From assembly GCA_024743355.1 (NCBI GenBank), contig JANSWS010000019.1, forward strand, positions 1 through 41,894: 41,894 bases of DNA, written 5' to 3'. The stretch comes from a bacterium (GTDB lineage Bacteria > Planctomycetota > Planctomycetia > Pirellulales > Pirellulaceae). The position numbers were made by a program, and so were the translations under genes. How positions within the stretch are numbered: the first letter of the stretch is position 1; the number at the start of each line of letters is the position of its first letter. Under the pieces are notes generated by a model, which saw nothing but the letters and a program-made list of their open reading frames with translations, had not been told where the DNA came from and did no database searches. Shown here piece by piece: positions 1 through 9,810 of this stretch.

Positions 1-5
1 GACAA

Positions 6-302
6 ATGCTCAAACTGGAACATCCTCCCTTTGTGGCCTATGGTCGCGCTTTTTGTTTGATCGTCAATGCGCTTGCTGGCTCTGTCGACGAGCCCCATGA
101 ATGGCTGGAAACCATCGATCAGCTTGAGCGATTCGGACACTCGCAGTTTGCAAATGCACTTCGCTGGCACGCGGGAATTTACCTGGAAGATCATCAATCT
201 TTATCCCATCAAGCTCGCGCCGCGCTGATTGAACAAGGTTGTGTTTCTCCGGAAAAACTCGTCGATGTAATCATCCCTCTGCCTTCGAAAGCAAAACGCT
301 AA
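6..302 (+). CDS. Hypothetical protein, possibly C-terminal part
   Basis: I do not recognise this 98-residue protein. The first ATG is only five bases into the window and the frame is open to the window edge, so it may be the C-terminal part of a longer protein. It is a soluble, mostly helical sequence with no signal peptide or membrane segment (for example GRAFCLIVNALAG and ALRWHAGIYLED). Its stop lies 6 bases before the start of the TrmH-like gene on the same strand, so the two are probably co-transcribed. No function is proposed. Confidence 0.5.
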   Translation: MLKLEHPPFVAYGRAFCLIVNALAGSVDEPHEWLETIDQLERFGHSQFANALRWHAGIYLEDHQSLSHQARAALIEQGCVSPEKLVDVIIPLPSKAKR

Positions 303-308
303 ACCAAA

Positions 309-809
309 ATGGGTCGTTTTCAGCACCTTCGACATCTCCCGCCATCACAGTTGTCGCAACCGCGCGAATTATGCATGGCTGTCAGCCCACTGCGGAGTAG
401 CGTGAATCTCAGCCGAATGGTGCGTCTGGCCGGCTGCAGCGGTATTCGCGACGTGCATTATTGCGGCGGCGGAAAAGTTGATCCCAACATAGCCCGCGAT
501 GCCGTTGACTATGTGAACGTCGAGTTCCGAAGAAGCCTGCCGCCTGTACTCAAGAAATTGAAGGATGCTGGCTTTCGGCTCGTCGGCCTCGAACAGACTT
601 CCAATTCTTGTTGTATCTACGACTATCGCTTCCAGCGTCGCACCGCCCTGGTGATTGGTTCGGAGCGAGAAGGACTGTCACAACCAGCCCTCGATTTGCT
701 GGATGACGTCATAGAGATTCCCGTCTACGGTCTACCGGCCAGCTACAATGTCGTGACTGCAACCACGATGGCCGTTTATGAGTACTGCCGCCAATTTCCC
801 CAGGGATAA
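309..809 (+). CDS. TrmH/SpoU-family RNA 2'-O-methyltransferase
   Basis: This 166-residue protein fits a minimal SpoU (SPOUT-class) methyltransferase, a family that transfers methyl from SAM to the ribose 2'-OH of tRNA or rRNA through a trefoil-knot fold. Motif 1 is represented by SSVNLSRMVRLAGCSGI (about residues 30-46) with the conserved Asn and Arg. Motif 2 is ALVIGSEREGLSQ (about 113-125). Motif 3 is IPVYGLPASYNVVTATTMAV (about 137-156), carrying the SAM-binding knot. There is no N-terminal substrate-binding domain, as in TrmL/TrmH-type minimal members. The start at 309 has no clear Shine-Dalgarno; Met22 at 372 is an alternative that keeps all motifs. It follows the upstream small gene by 6 bp. 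The RNA substrate cannot be deduced. Confidence 0.85.
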   Translation: MGRFQHLRHLPPSQLSQPRELCMAVSPLRSSVNLSRMVRLAGCSGIRDVHYCGGGKVDPNIARDAVDYVNVEFRRSLPPVLKKLKDAGFRLVGLEQTSNSCCIYDYRFQRRTALVIGSEREGLSQPALDLLDDVIEIPVYGLPASYNVVTATTMAVYEYCRQFPQG

Positions 810-863
810 AAAACCGGGATAAGAAACGTAGCCGTTCACGCTCCCGCGTGCCGAAGCCCGACA

Positions 864-889
864 GTCCACTGTCCACTGTCCACTGTCCA
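864..889. repeat. Heptamer tandem repeat (GTCCACT)n
   Basis: Three full copies of gtccact and a partial fourth lie head to tail between the convergent TrmH-like gene and gap. The array is bracketed by the inverted arms aagccc (854-859) and gggctt (890-895), so it could sit in the loop of a short hairpin. Confidence 0.85.
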
Positions 890-941
890 GGGCTTTGGTT
901 TTTCGACGCAGGTTAAATTCTACAAAGTCCAACTGTGCTGT

Positions 942-979
942 CCGATCCGATGCGTTTTGCAGCGGAAACTGCGGATCGG
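942..979. terminator. Intergenic hairpin downstream of gap
   Basis: Perfect 8-bp arms ccgatccg (942-949) and cggatcgg (972-979) enclose 22 bases. The hairpin sits between two convergent genes and is a possible transcription end, but no T-run follows on either strand, so it is not a classical intrinsic terminator. Confidence 0.35.
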
Positions 980-1031
980 GCTTCTTCACGCGGAGCGATG
1001 GTGGCTACTAACCGTCTGGGCGAGGCTGAGC

Positions 1032-2267
<1,236 letters not shown>

Positions 2268-2352
2268 TCAATCCCCGCAACGACCCCTGTTTGGGCTGTC
2301 GCTGCCGCCAAGACTCTCCCTCGACTCTCGACTCACAGAACGTGAAGATTTC

Positions 2353-3144
2353 ATGTATCGACCCTCCTGGCAACTGCCTCCCGGTGTCCATCAGGCTAGC
2401 TGGGATTACATGCAATCCACGGCAATAGCCCGCGAATACAACCAGGACCTGGCCGAACATCCTTTATTTCAGCTGGATCTGCAGCTGGTCAAAGAGCAAC
2501 TCGGCCGCGGTTCACCGAGCGCCGGCTGGGTCGTAGCAGATCTGGGCTGTGGAACGGGACGGGTCGCTCGTGCCTTGCTTCCCTTAGGCCACCGAGTCCT
2601 GAATATCGACCTGAGCCAGGCCATGTTCGACCAGTTTGAGCCGACCAATGCTTCCCATGAGAATAGCTTTCGATTGAGGGCAAATCTTGCTGAGCTGGGA
2701 TGCCTCAAAGATCACTCCCTCGATTTGGCGGTCTGCTTGTTCAGCAGTTTCGGCATGATACGAGGTCGAGAGCATCGTGCCAGTTTCCTGGCCCATGTGC
2801 GACGCTGCCTCCGCCCCGGCGCCAGCTGTATCGTGCATGCGCACAATCGTTACCACAGTCTGCAGGATCCCGGCGGCATGCTGTGGTTGCTACGTTCCCG
2901 GATCAGCAGTTTGACAGGTGGCAATGAGTTTGGTGACCGCTGGTATGCTTACCGCGGTCTCCCACGAATGTACTTGCATATCTTTAGTCGTCGCGAGTTG
3001 ATCCGAGAATTTCAGGCGGCAGGCTTTTCGCAAATTGAGATCTTACCGGTAAAAGCCGACTGTACCGGCTGGCTACCCGCCGGGCAGCATTTGCCGGACC
3101 TACACGCTGGAAGCTTCTTTGCCGTCGCCCGTTCCCCCGAGTAA
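2353..3144 (+). CDS. Class I SAM-dependent methyltransferase
   Basis: This 263-residue protein has a Rossmann-type methyltransferase fold. Motif I is VADLGCGTGR (residues 61-70), the SAM-binding glycine loop, followed by the acidic strand end RVLNIDLSQ. LRPGASCIVHAHN (about residues 155-167) resembles the motif region before strand 5 in methyltransferase type 11/25 families. The open frame extends upstream to 2113, but the ATG at 2353 is preferred because the upstream stretch covers the gap promoter and reads as unrelated sequence. No strong Shine-Dalgarno is visible. Its stop is 10 bp from the convergent end of hrpA. The substrate is unknown. Confidence 0.75.
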   Translation: MYRPSWQLPPGVHQASWDYMQSTAIAREYNQDLAEHPLFQLDLQLVKEQLGRGSPSAGWVVADLGCGTGRVARALLPLGHRVLNIDLSQAMFDQFEPTNASHENSFRLRANLAELGCLKDHSLDLAVCLFSSFGMIRGREHRASFLAHVRRCLRPGASCIVHAHNRYHSLQDPGGMLWLLRSRISSLTGGNEFGDRWYAYRGLPRMYLHIFSRRELIREFQAAGFSQIEILPVKADCTGWLPAGQHLPDLHAGSFFAVARSPE

Positions 3145-3154
3145 GCATTCCCAT

Positions 3155-6100
3155 TTAATGCTGGATCAATTGCAGCTGCTCTTTGAGCTTCTTTTCCGAA
3201 ACCGAGATTTTGGTGCCGAGTTGCTGTGCAAACACGGATATCCGATATTCCTCCAGCATCCAACGCAGCTTGTTCAGTTCACCGAATGCCTCGATATCGA
3301 GATTCGCTGTTTTAAGCTGCTGAATCGACTGACAGATATCTTCGATGAAAGCTCGCAGCTGACGATCTTTGGGGAGCCCGCCCTTAGACAGCTTGTCTAT
3401 TCGGAACAACATAGCCTGCAGAAATCTCGGATATTCGTTGAGCATTTGCCAGGGTGTGTCGCGCAACCAGCTTTCGCGGAATAGCTGGGCTTGTTGAACT
3501 CGAATGTCGTCGATCACTTCCTGCCACATGCTCGGCGCGGTTTCCGTCTTCAAACGCACTGCATGGTACTGTTCCGCCAACTTCGGCAACCATGTTGCAA
3601 CCTCCTGCGTTGCCATCGAGATGCTGCTGGTGGCAGCTGCATCGCGGGCTTCGAATTCCGTCCGCTCTCTTACCAGAGGGCGATTTTCGACGAACGCCAG
3701 ACGGGCAATCAGATCGCCCAGTTGGGCGTGCAGTATCTTGGTTGGCAGTAAATTCGCCAGTTGCACCGAGCACTTGTTTAAGTTGGGCAGGTGAGACACC
3801 TGCGAACGCAATGACTTGGCATGTTTCAGAGCAAACAGACGCACCAGACCAAGCTGACTCTGTTGCTGAGCCTCTCGGCTGGTATCCACTAGCCGCAGTT
3901 CCGCCGCCTCGCCGACATCGACCAGTGCGGGGTAAGCCGCAACCCTCAGTCCACCACGGCGAATCTCTATCATTTCTGGGATTTCGCTGAACGACTGCGC
4001 GGTTACCTTCTTGTTCTCCCACGCGTCATCGCTGCTGGCTACGGGCAACTCCCCGCTGTCTGTAGCCAGGCGATGCTGAAGTTGCTCCAACTGCCGAGCC
4101 TGGCCAATGACATGCCCCTGGTCATCAACAACCTGGATAAGGAATCGCAAGTGCTCCGGTAGTTTGTCCCAGCTAAAGTCGCTTGGCTGAATGCGTTCAC
4201 CACTGTATTCCTGCAGGGCATCACAAAGGGCTTTGCTAAAGGGAACGTCCCGCGACAGTCCGCGCATGTGACGGCTCAAACGTCGCGCTGCATCGGGTGC
4301 CGGTAGAAAATTGGTACGCAGATTTTTGGGGAGTGACTTGATCAGGAACAATATCTTTTCTTCCAGCATGCCGGAAACGAGCCATTCCAGCCGTTCCTGG
4401 CTTAGTTGCCTGAGCGCGGCCTGTGGTACCGTGATGGTGACACCATCTTGTGAGCCACCTGGTTCGTATTGATAGTTCAAAGGGAATTGATTGGCGCCTA
4501 CCTGCAGTTGATTGGGGAACGACTGCTCAACATCCAAATTTTCGGTTTTGGCTGGTAGTAGATCTTCGGCCGTTAGCCACAGCCTTTTTTCGATTTCGGT
4601 TCCGCGATTCTTGCTGACCCAGCGTTGCAAACTGGCCAGATCGACCACCTCGTTGGGCAAACGGCTGGTATAAAAATTGATCAGATCGTAGCGATCGACA
4701 ATGAACTCCCGCGAACGCGTTCGATGTGTGAGCTCCGTCATATCTTCCAGTAATTCCAGATTGTGCTGGTAGAACTCTTCCCGGCACTTCCACTGCCCGC
4801 CCACTAGTCCCTGTTCGATCATCCACTGCCGTGCGGAATCCGGATCGATCGGGGCCAGCCTGGTTCTCCTTCCGCTGACCACTGGCAGCCCAAACAGAGT
4901 GCTCCGCCGATAAACCATGCCGCATCCCTGCTTGCTGCTCCAATAAGGATCGTGATAGGAATGCTTGAGAAGTGTCTGGCCTGCGGCTTCGATCCACTCG
5001 GCTTCGATTTCCGCGACCGTACGTCCATAGCGACGACTGGTTTCAACAATTTCCGCCACCAGCATCCATTTCGGCGGCCGGCGAAACAATCCCGAGCCTG
5101 GCCAGATCGACAAGCTAAGTCCGCCCGCGCCTCGATACTCATGGCGATCACCCTTGAGAGCAATGTTTCGCAACAAACCCGCCAGCAGCGACTGGTGGAT
5201 CGCGTCGTAGCCCTTAGGTCGCTGCAGCTTCTTCTGCTTTGATTCCGACCTCCGATCGGAGGGATTTTCGCTTTGCTGTTTCTCTGCCGCGGCCACCGTC
5301 TCAGCGGGAATTAATTCGATACGTGCATGGCGATTCCAAAGCTTGCCTTGCACCAACAACTCCTTGAGTTGCCGGACCACGTCGGACCATTCTCGGTAAC
5401 CATGAAAGGACAGATAATTTTTTCGAAGCGCTTTTTCCAGCCTGGAACGACCCAGCTGACTTCGCAAGTTTTGATAGAAGTCCCACAGCCGCAAAAAACT
5501 CAAAAAATCACTGTGTGGATCCTTAAATTGAGCATGCACTTCGTCGGCTTGCGTTCGCTGGCCAGCCGGTCGCTGTCGAACGTCCTGGCACTCCATGGCT
5601 GCGGCAATGATGACAGCATCTGCCAAACAACCCCTGTCCGCGGCTTCGATCAATATCCGCCCAACGCGCGGATCGCAGGGGAGGGCCCCCAACTGTTTGC
5701 CTACTGGCGTCAGCCGGCCTTCGGCGTCGATTGCTTCCAGTTCCTGCAGGGTTCGCTTGGCATCCCTCAATGCATCCGGGTTTGGCGCATCCATCAAGGG
5801 GAAGTCTTCCAATGCTCCGAGCCTTAGCATGTGGCTCTGCAACAGCACGCTCGCCAAGTCACTTCGTCGAATTTCCGGTGTGGTGAATTTGGTCCTCGAC
5901 TGAAAATCCTCCTCGGAGAATAGTCGTATGCAGACGCCCGGCCCCAGTCGACCGCAGCGACCCGCGCGTTGATTGGCCGAGGCTTGTGAGATCGCTTCAA
6001 TGGGAAGTCTGCGTACCCCGGTGCGAGGCGCGTAGCGGCTGATTCGAACCAGTCCGCTATCGATGACGAAATGAATTCCAGGCACCGTCAACGATGATTC

Positions 6101-7195
6101 GGCGACATTTGTTGCCAAGATGATTCGCTGCTTGGCGTGAGCTGAAAAAATGCGATTTTGTTCGGCATGACTCAGACGTGCATAGAGAGGCAAAATCTCG
6201 GTCTGTCTGTCTTGACCCTTGTTGGCAAAATGACCTCGCAAATATTTAGCTGCTATTCGAATATGACGTTCGGTAGGTAAGAAGGTCAGCACATCACCGC
6301 TACCTTCGCTCCAAAGTTCATCAATCGCTTTGGCAATAGCGGTTGCCTGTTCCTGTTCCCCATCACCGGACGACTCGTCTTCATCGGCTTCCCGCAACGG
6401 CCGATAACGCACTTCAACCGGGTAAGTTCTGCCTGAAACTTCGACTATGGGAGCCGGTCCCTGATCATCCGCGAAGTGGTTAGCAAATCTCTCGGGATCG
6501 ATTGTGGCCGAGGTGATGATCAGCCGCAAAGCCGGTCGACGAACTAGAATCTTACGCAACAAACCCAGCAGGAAATCTATATTCAACGACCGCTCATGGG
6601 CCTCGTCGATAATGAGAGCATCATATTGATCCAAAAAACGATCGCTCTGCGTCTCAGCCAACAATATCCCGTCGGTCATGAGCTTGATCAGAGTTTGTTC
6701 GCTGGTGGTGTCTCCAAAACGAATCTTGAACCCAACCAACTGGCCAACCTGGCTGTGCAGTTCATCTGCCACTCGATCCGCTATTGCCCTGGCTGCTAAC
6801 CTGCGCGGCTGCGTGTGCCCAATCAGACCCGAGATGCCAAAGCCGGCCTCCAAGCAGAACTTGGGTAGCTGCGTGCTCTTCCCAGAGCCAGTCTCACCGC
6901 AGATAACCATCGTTTGCCGCGTTTTCAGCAGTTCGACGATCTGCTTGCGGTGCGAGGTAATGGGCAGTTCTTCGTCATAATCCCAGCTCGGAATCGATGC
7001 GGCACGCTGTAAGCGAAGTTGTCTGGAAGCTTCAGCCCGAGCATGCCATTGCTCTAACTCCAATTGCGACCTGTTAGCGGCTGACTGCTTCAGCGAGCGT
7101 TGTTGCAAACGCTGCCAAGCCCTTCGCAAAGGGTACTGATCTGCCTGCATTACCTGCTGCAAGATGGCAGGATAACTTACATCGGTTGCAGACAT
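3155..7195 (-). CDS. hrpA: ATP-dependent DEAH-box RNA helicase HrpA
   Basis: A DEAH-box helicase of about 1346 residues, close to the roughly 1300 of E. coli HrpA. The family unwinds RNA or remodels RNP, and E. coli HrpA has been linked to rescue of stalled or collided ribosomes. Motif I is GETGSGKST (residues 100-108), Ia TQPRRLAARA, II DEAH (197-200), III SATID, V ATNVAESSLTVPG and VI QRAGRCGR. The HA2 and OB-fold regions follow, then the long C-terminal DUF3418-like half that distinguishes HrpA from shorter DEAH helicases. The frame is open to a TTG at 7228; the ATG at 7195 is preferred because the protein then begins as homologues do. It is separated by 61 bp from the radical SAM gene upstream on the same strand. 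Confidence 0.95.
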   Translation of the reverse strand: MSATDVSYPAILQQVMQADQYPLRRAWQRLQQRSLKQSAANRSQLELEQWHARAEASRQLRLQRAASIPSWDYDEELPITSHRKQIVELLKTRQTMVICGETGSGKSTQLPKFCLEAGFGISGLIGHTQPRRLAARAIADRVADELHSQVGQLVGFKIRFGDTTSEQTLIKLMTDGILLAETQSDRFLDQYDALIIDEAHERSLNIDFLLGLLRKILVRRPALRLIITSATIDPERFANHFADDQGPAPIVEVSGRTYPVEVRYRPLREADEDESSGDGEQEQATAIAKAIDELWSEGSGDVLTFLPTERHIRIAAKYLRGHFANKGQDRQTEILPLYARLSHAEQNRIFSAHAKQRIILATNVAESSLTVPGIHFVIDSGLVRISRYAPRTGVRRLPIEAISQASANQRAGRCGRLGPGVCIRLFSEEDFQSRTKFTTPEIRRSDLASVLLQSHMLRLGALEDFPLMDAPNPDALRDAKRTLQELEAIDAEGRLTPVGKQLGALPCDPRVGRILIEAADRGCLADAVIIAAAMECQDVRQRPAGQRTQADEVHAQFKDPHSDFLSFLRLWDFYQNLRSQLGRSRLEKALRKNYLSFHGYREWSDVVRQLKELLVQGKLWNRHARIELIPAETVAAAEKQQSENPSDRRSESKQKKLQRPKGYDAIHQSLLAGLLRNIALKGDRHEYRGAGGLSLSIWPGSGLFRRPPKWMLVAEIVETSRRYGRTVAEIEAEWIEAAGQTLLKHSYHDPYWSSKQGCGMVYRRSTLFGLPVVSGRRTRLAPIDPDSARQWMIEQGLVGGQWKCREEFYQHNLELLEDMTELTHRTRSREFIVDRYDLINFYTSRLPNEVVDLASLQRWVSKNRGTEIEKRLWLTAEDLLPAKTENLDVEQSFPNQLQVGANQFPLNYQYEPGGSQDGVTITVPQAALRQLSQERLEWLVSGMLEEKILFLIKSLPKNLRTNFLPAPDAARRLSRHMRGLSRDVPFSKALCDALQEYSGERIQPSDFSWDKLPEHLRFLIQVVDDQGHVIGQARQLEQLQHRLATDSGELPVASSDDAWENKKVTAQSFSEIPEMIEIRRGGLRVAAYPALVDVGEAAELRLVDTSREAQQQSQLGLVRLFALKHAKSLRSQVSHLPNLNKCSVQLANLLPTKILHAQLGDLIARLAFVENRPLVRERTEFEARDAAATSSISMATQEVATWLPKLAEQYHAVRLKTETAPSMWQEVIDDIRVQQAQLFRESWLRDTPWQMLNEYPRFLQAMLFRIDKLSKGGLPKDRQLRAFIEDICQSIQQLKTANLDIEAFGELNKLRWMLEEYRISVFAQQLGTKISVSEKKLKEQLQLIQH

Positions 7196-7256
7196 GAGAA
7201 CGTGGAAACCAAATAATCTGAGTAGCAATCGGAGAGGGCGAACTGCTCACCGAGCC

Positions 7257-8582
7257 TTAAGGCCTCGCATTGTTTGCCGGATCGATCGAAGCCGTTGGAG
7301 TGTTTACGACCGGTAGACTGAGATTGGATTTCCCCTCGCTGGCCATCGGCTCCGCTTCCGGATCCACCCAATTGTCCGCCTTGAAATGTTTTGTATAGGC
7401 ACCGAAATCATTGAAGGCGAGCCATTTTGCAAATCGAACCGCCAAATTTCGCTCGGGTATCTCTCCCCCGGGAACATACTGTGAGCGTCTTGGTATCGTA
7501 GCCTCGAGCTCTGCGATGGCTCGCTTGCGTTGTGTGGTATCTCTGGCCCCGTGTTTCTCCGCTAGTTGTATCAGCAAGTCTGGGCGTTCCAAAACCACGC
7601 AGCCGCGTGTGCTTTCGGCTGCCAGCTGCCGAAAGTCCCTCAGGAATTGGCTTTGGTTAAAGGTATCTTTGAGGGGCTTGTCATCGTGAATGCTTTCGCT
7701 GGCCAGCTGAATAATGGGGCAGGGTTCAATATCTCCGGCGGGTCCAACATGATGCGTGAATCCGGTCGCCGCTGGGCACAGCGCTCGACCCTCTCCATCA
7801 TGGTACGCGTCGATGACGATGATCGGTTTGGAGGCTCGGGTGTCAACTACGAATTGACGGACACGACGCAGCTCGTCGGTATCAAGCGCTAATTCCGGCA
7901 TGGGATCCGGCCCCATGGGTCGGTAAACATGAAACCAGCAATACATGACTCCCATCTCGATCAATCGATCCACCCAGCGTTCCGAAAGCAGATCGTCGAT
8001 ATTCGTTTTGCAGACGCTCGTGCATACCCCCGTGAGCACTTTATTGTTCAAGCAGTTCTGAATTCCTTGCATGGTCCGGCTGAGAACTTCGGCCTTACCT
8101 CTCCGTTGATCGCTAACAATCTCACTGCCTTCCACACTGATTAAAGGCGTGACATTTCCCATGTCTCGCAATCGCTTGGCTACTTCATCGGTGATGAAAT
8201 GGCCGTTGGTGAATACTTGGAAATAGGCGTCTCTTTGTCCGTCCAGAAAATCCAGCAATTCCTTGTGCAAGAACGGCTCCCCGCCCAGAATACCGAAGAA
8301 CGAGTTCCCCATTTCCTTGGCTTCATTGACCGTGCGATTCAATGCATCCAAGTCAATTTTCGTTTGCTTGGCGGTGACATCGACCCAACATCCCTGACAG
8401 CGAAGATTGCAGCTATTGATGATCGACAAATATAGGAATGGCGGAAAGAACTCACCTCGCTTTAGCCTGCGGCGGTGCTTTTGCACGCTGCGGAAACCTT
8501 TCCAGCCCGCCAAATACATGAGCTTCCAGAGCAACCGCTTGTCGGTTTCCCACAGTAGTCGCTTGGTCATCTGAAGATACAT
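7257..8582 (-). CDS. Radical SAM protein with SPASM-like C-terminus
   Basis: A radical SAM enzyme of 441 residues counted from the chosen ATG. The 4Fe-4S ligands are C58, C62 and C65 in SCNLRCQGC (the CX3CX2C signature), followed by the GGEP motif (GILGGEPFLH), which contacts SAM. Later cysteines in ALCPAATGF and DIEPCPII (with GPAGDI between) suggest an extra SPASM/twitch-type cluster site, as in enzymes modifying peptides or other large substrates. The frame runs open to 8798. The extension is rejected because it crosses short palindromic repeats (gccac/gtggc at 8649-8664) and looks non-conserved, so the ATG at 8582 was taken; no strong Shine-Dalgarno supports either choice. No precursor peptide gene is apparent nearby, and the substrate is unknown. 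Confidence 0.85.
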   Translation of the reverse strand: MYLQMTKRLLWETDKRLLWKLMYLAGWKGFRSVQKHRRRLKRGEFFPPFLYLSIINSCNLRCQGCWVDVTAKQTKIDLDALNRTVNEAKEMGNSFFGILGGEPFLHKELLDFLDGQRDAYFQVFTNGHFITDEVAKRLRDMGNVTPLISVEGSEIVSDQRRGKAEVLSRTMQGIQNCLNNKVLTGVCTSVCKTNIDDLLSERWVDRLIEMGVMYCWFHVYRPMGPDPMPELALDTDELRRVRQFVVDTRASKPIIVIDAYHDGEGRALCPAATGFTHHVGPAGDIEPCPIIQLASESIHDDKPLKDTFNQSQFLRDFRQLAAESTRGCVVLERPDLLIQLAEKHGARDTTQRKRAIAELEATIPRRSQYVPGGEIPERNLAVRFAKWLAFNDFGAYTKHFKADNWVDPEAEPMASEGKSNLSLPVVNTPTASIDPANNARP

Positions 8583-8956
8583 GTCAGCAACCCAATCCGA
8601 ACGCTTTTCGTCTCTGTAAGCCAGTCTTCTTGGCGGTATGTGTTGTAGGCCACCAGCCTGTGGCTGTTTCGCCCTAACAAGTGGCTTTAAGCCCAACTTC
8701 GCTACCGCCTGATACCTGCAGCCACCCCGGCTGCTCCGTTTTCGCCATTTCTGGTCTATCAGCTCTGGCCTGTTAATTATCATCCCACGGATAGCCATTA
8801 ACCAGCCCTAAACCACTTTCAATCACACGCTTAGGGCTTTGGGACCATTTGATTTTCGGCTATTTGTCCTCTGCTTTGGGTTCGCTAGCGGTGGTGTACA
8901 ATAAGCCTGGTTGAGCTCTTCCACTCTTTGCTCCGGTTCTTTTCCACTGATTTCCC
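8583..8956. other. Divergent spacer, radical SAM gene / sigma factor
   Basis: This stretch of 374 bases separates the radical SAM gene (minus) from the sigma-factor gene (plus). It contains short palindromes, including gccac-cagcct-gtggc (8649-8664) and cagcc-accc-ggctg near 8720. An open frame crosses part of it, but I see no convincing coding sequence and no clear promoter. Confidence 0.4.
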
Positions 8957-9574
8957 GTGAATCGCAGTTATCATCAGCAGCTATTGGACCAAGCCCTGGC
9001 GGGCAATGCCGATGCTTTGGGCGAGTTGCTGGAACATTATCGTGCCTATCTAACGGTTCTCGCCCAACGCTATCTGGATCAACGCGTTCGCGGTCGGCTG
9101 GACGCTGCAGACGTCGTCCAAATCACTTTTTTGGAAGCTCAACGAGATCTTCCATCTTTCCGTGGACATCAGATCGAAGAACTGCTCGGATGGCTCCGCC
9201 ACATTTTGCGGAACAATGTCGCCTCCGCGCATCAGAAACACATCTACACGCAAAAGCGGTCGGCTGGACGCGAGGTGGTGAATAGCCCGACGGACAGCAG
9301 GCCCGCTTTCACCGATCTCGCTCCATCGGAGACTACTTCGCCTAGCCAGCGGATGATGCGCGATGAGGCCGCCGTATATCTGGCGAATTGCTTGGATGAA
9401 CTCCCAGAAACTCAGCGCGAGGCACTTCGCTTGCGGTATGTCGAAGGTCGTTCGCTCAAGGAAATCGCCGATTCGATGCACAAGACCGAGATGGCGGTAG
9501 CCGGGCTTCTCAAGCGAGGCCTCAAAGCTTTACGCACTCGAATGCTGACCGATAGTTCAACCGGCGGGACCTGA
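8957..9574 (+). CDS. ECF-type RNA polymerase sigma factor
   Basis: A 205-residue sigma-70-family protein with only regions 2 and 4, as in extracytoplasmic-function sigma factors. Region 2 includes RLDAADVVQITFLEAQRDL (about residues 46-64). Region 4 includes LPETQREALRLRYVEGRSLK (about 150-169) and the helix-turn-helix that follows (EIADSMHKTEMAVAGLLKRG). It would direct core polymerase to its own promoter set. The start is GTG at 8957, because this Met-equivalent precedes the conserved YHQQLLDQALAGNADALG segment. Planctomycete factors of this kind often sit beside a Ser/Thr kinase gene, but none is present here, and no anti-sigma gene is adjacent. What activates it cannot be read from the sequence. 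Confidence 0.9.
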   Translation: MNRSYHQQLLDQALAGNADALGELLEHYRAYLTVLAQRYLDQRVRGRLDAADVVQITFLEAQRDLPSFRGHQIEELLGWLRHILRNNVASAHQKHIYTQKRSAGREVVNSPTDSRPAFTDLAPSETTSPSQRMMRDEAAVYLANCLDELPETQREALRLRYVEGRSLKEIADSMHKTEMAVAGLLKRGLKALRTRMLTDSSTGGT

Positions 9575-9705
9575 GCTATCCCCACTGAAGGCTATGGTGA
9601 CTTTCCGGAGGGCGATGATTGTCGCCGCTTTGGATTTACTTCGAGCGTCGACCTCTGCAGAATTCGATGGGTGATTCGGCGAATAAGGAAGCCGTTGTGG
9701 TAGTC

Positions 9706-9722
9706 GGCGTTAGCCGCGGTTT
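9706..9722 (+). repeat. Copy of dispersed GGCGTTAGCC(C/G)CGG repeat
   Basis: The sequence ggcgttagccgcggttt lies between the sigma-factor gene and the minus-strand deoxyhypusine-synthase-like gene. Related copies occur at 20362-20389 (inverted) and 33577-33604. I find no gene in 9575-9810. Confidence 0.5.
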
Positions 9723-9810
9723 GCAACGGAAATCCAACGCTGCAACAAATCCAAAGCTCCGACGAGCCGGAGCACTTCTAACCGCGAGGATTCTCGCTGC
9801 GGGCCAGCCA

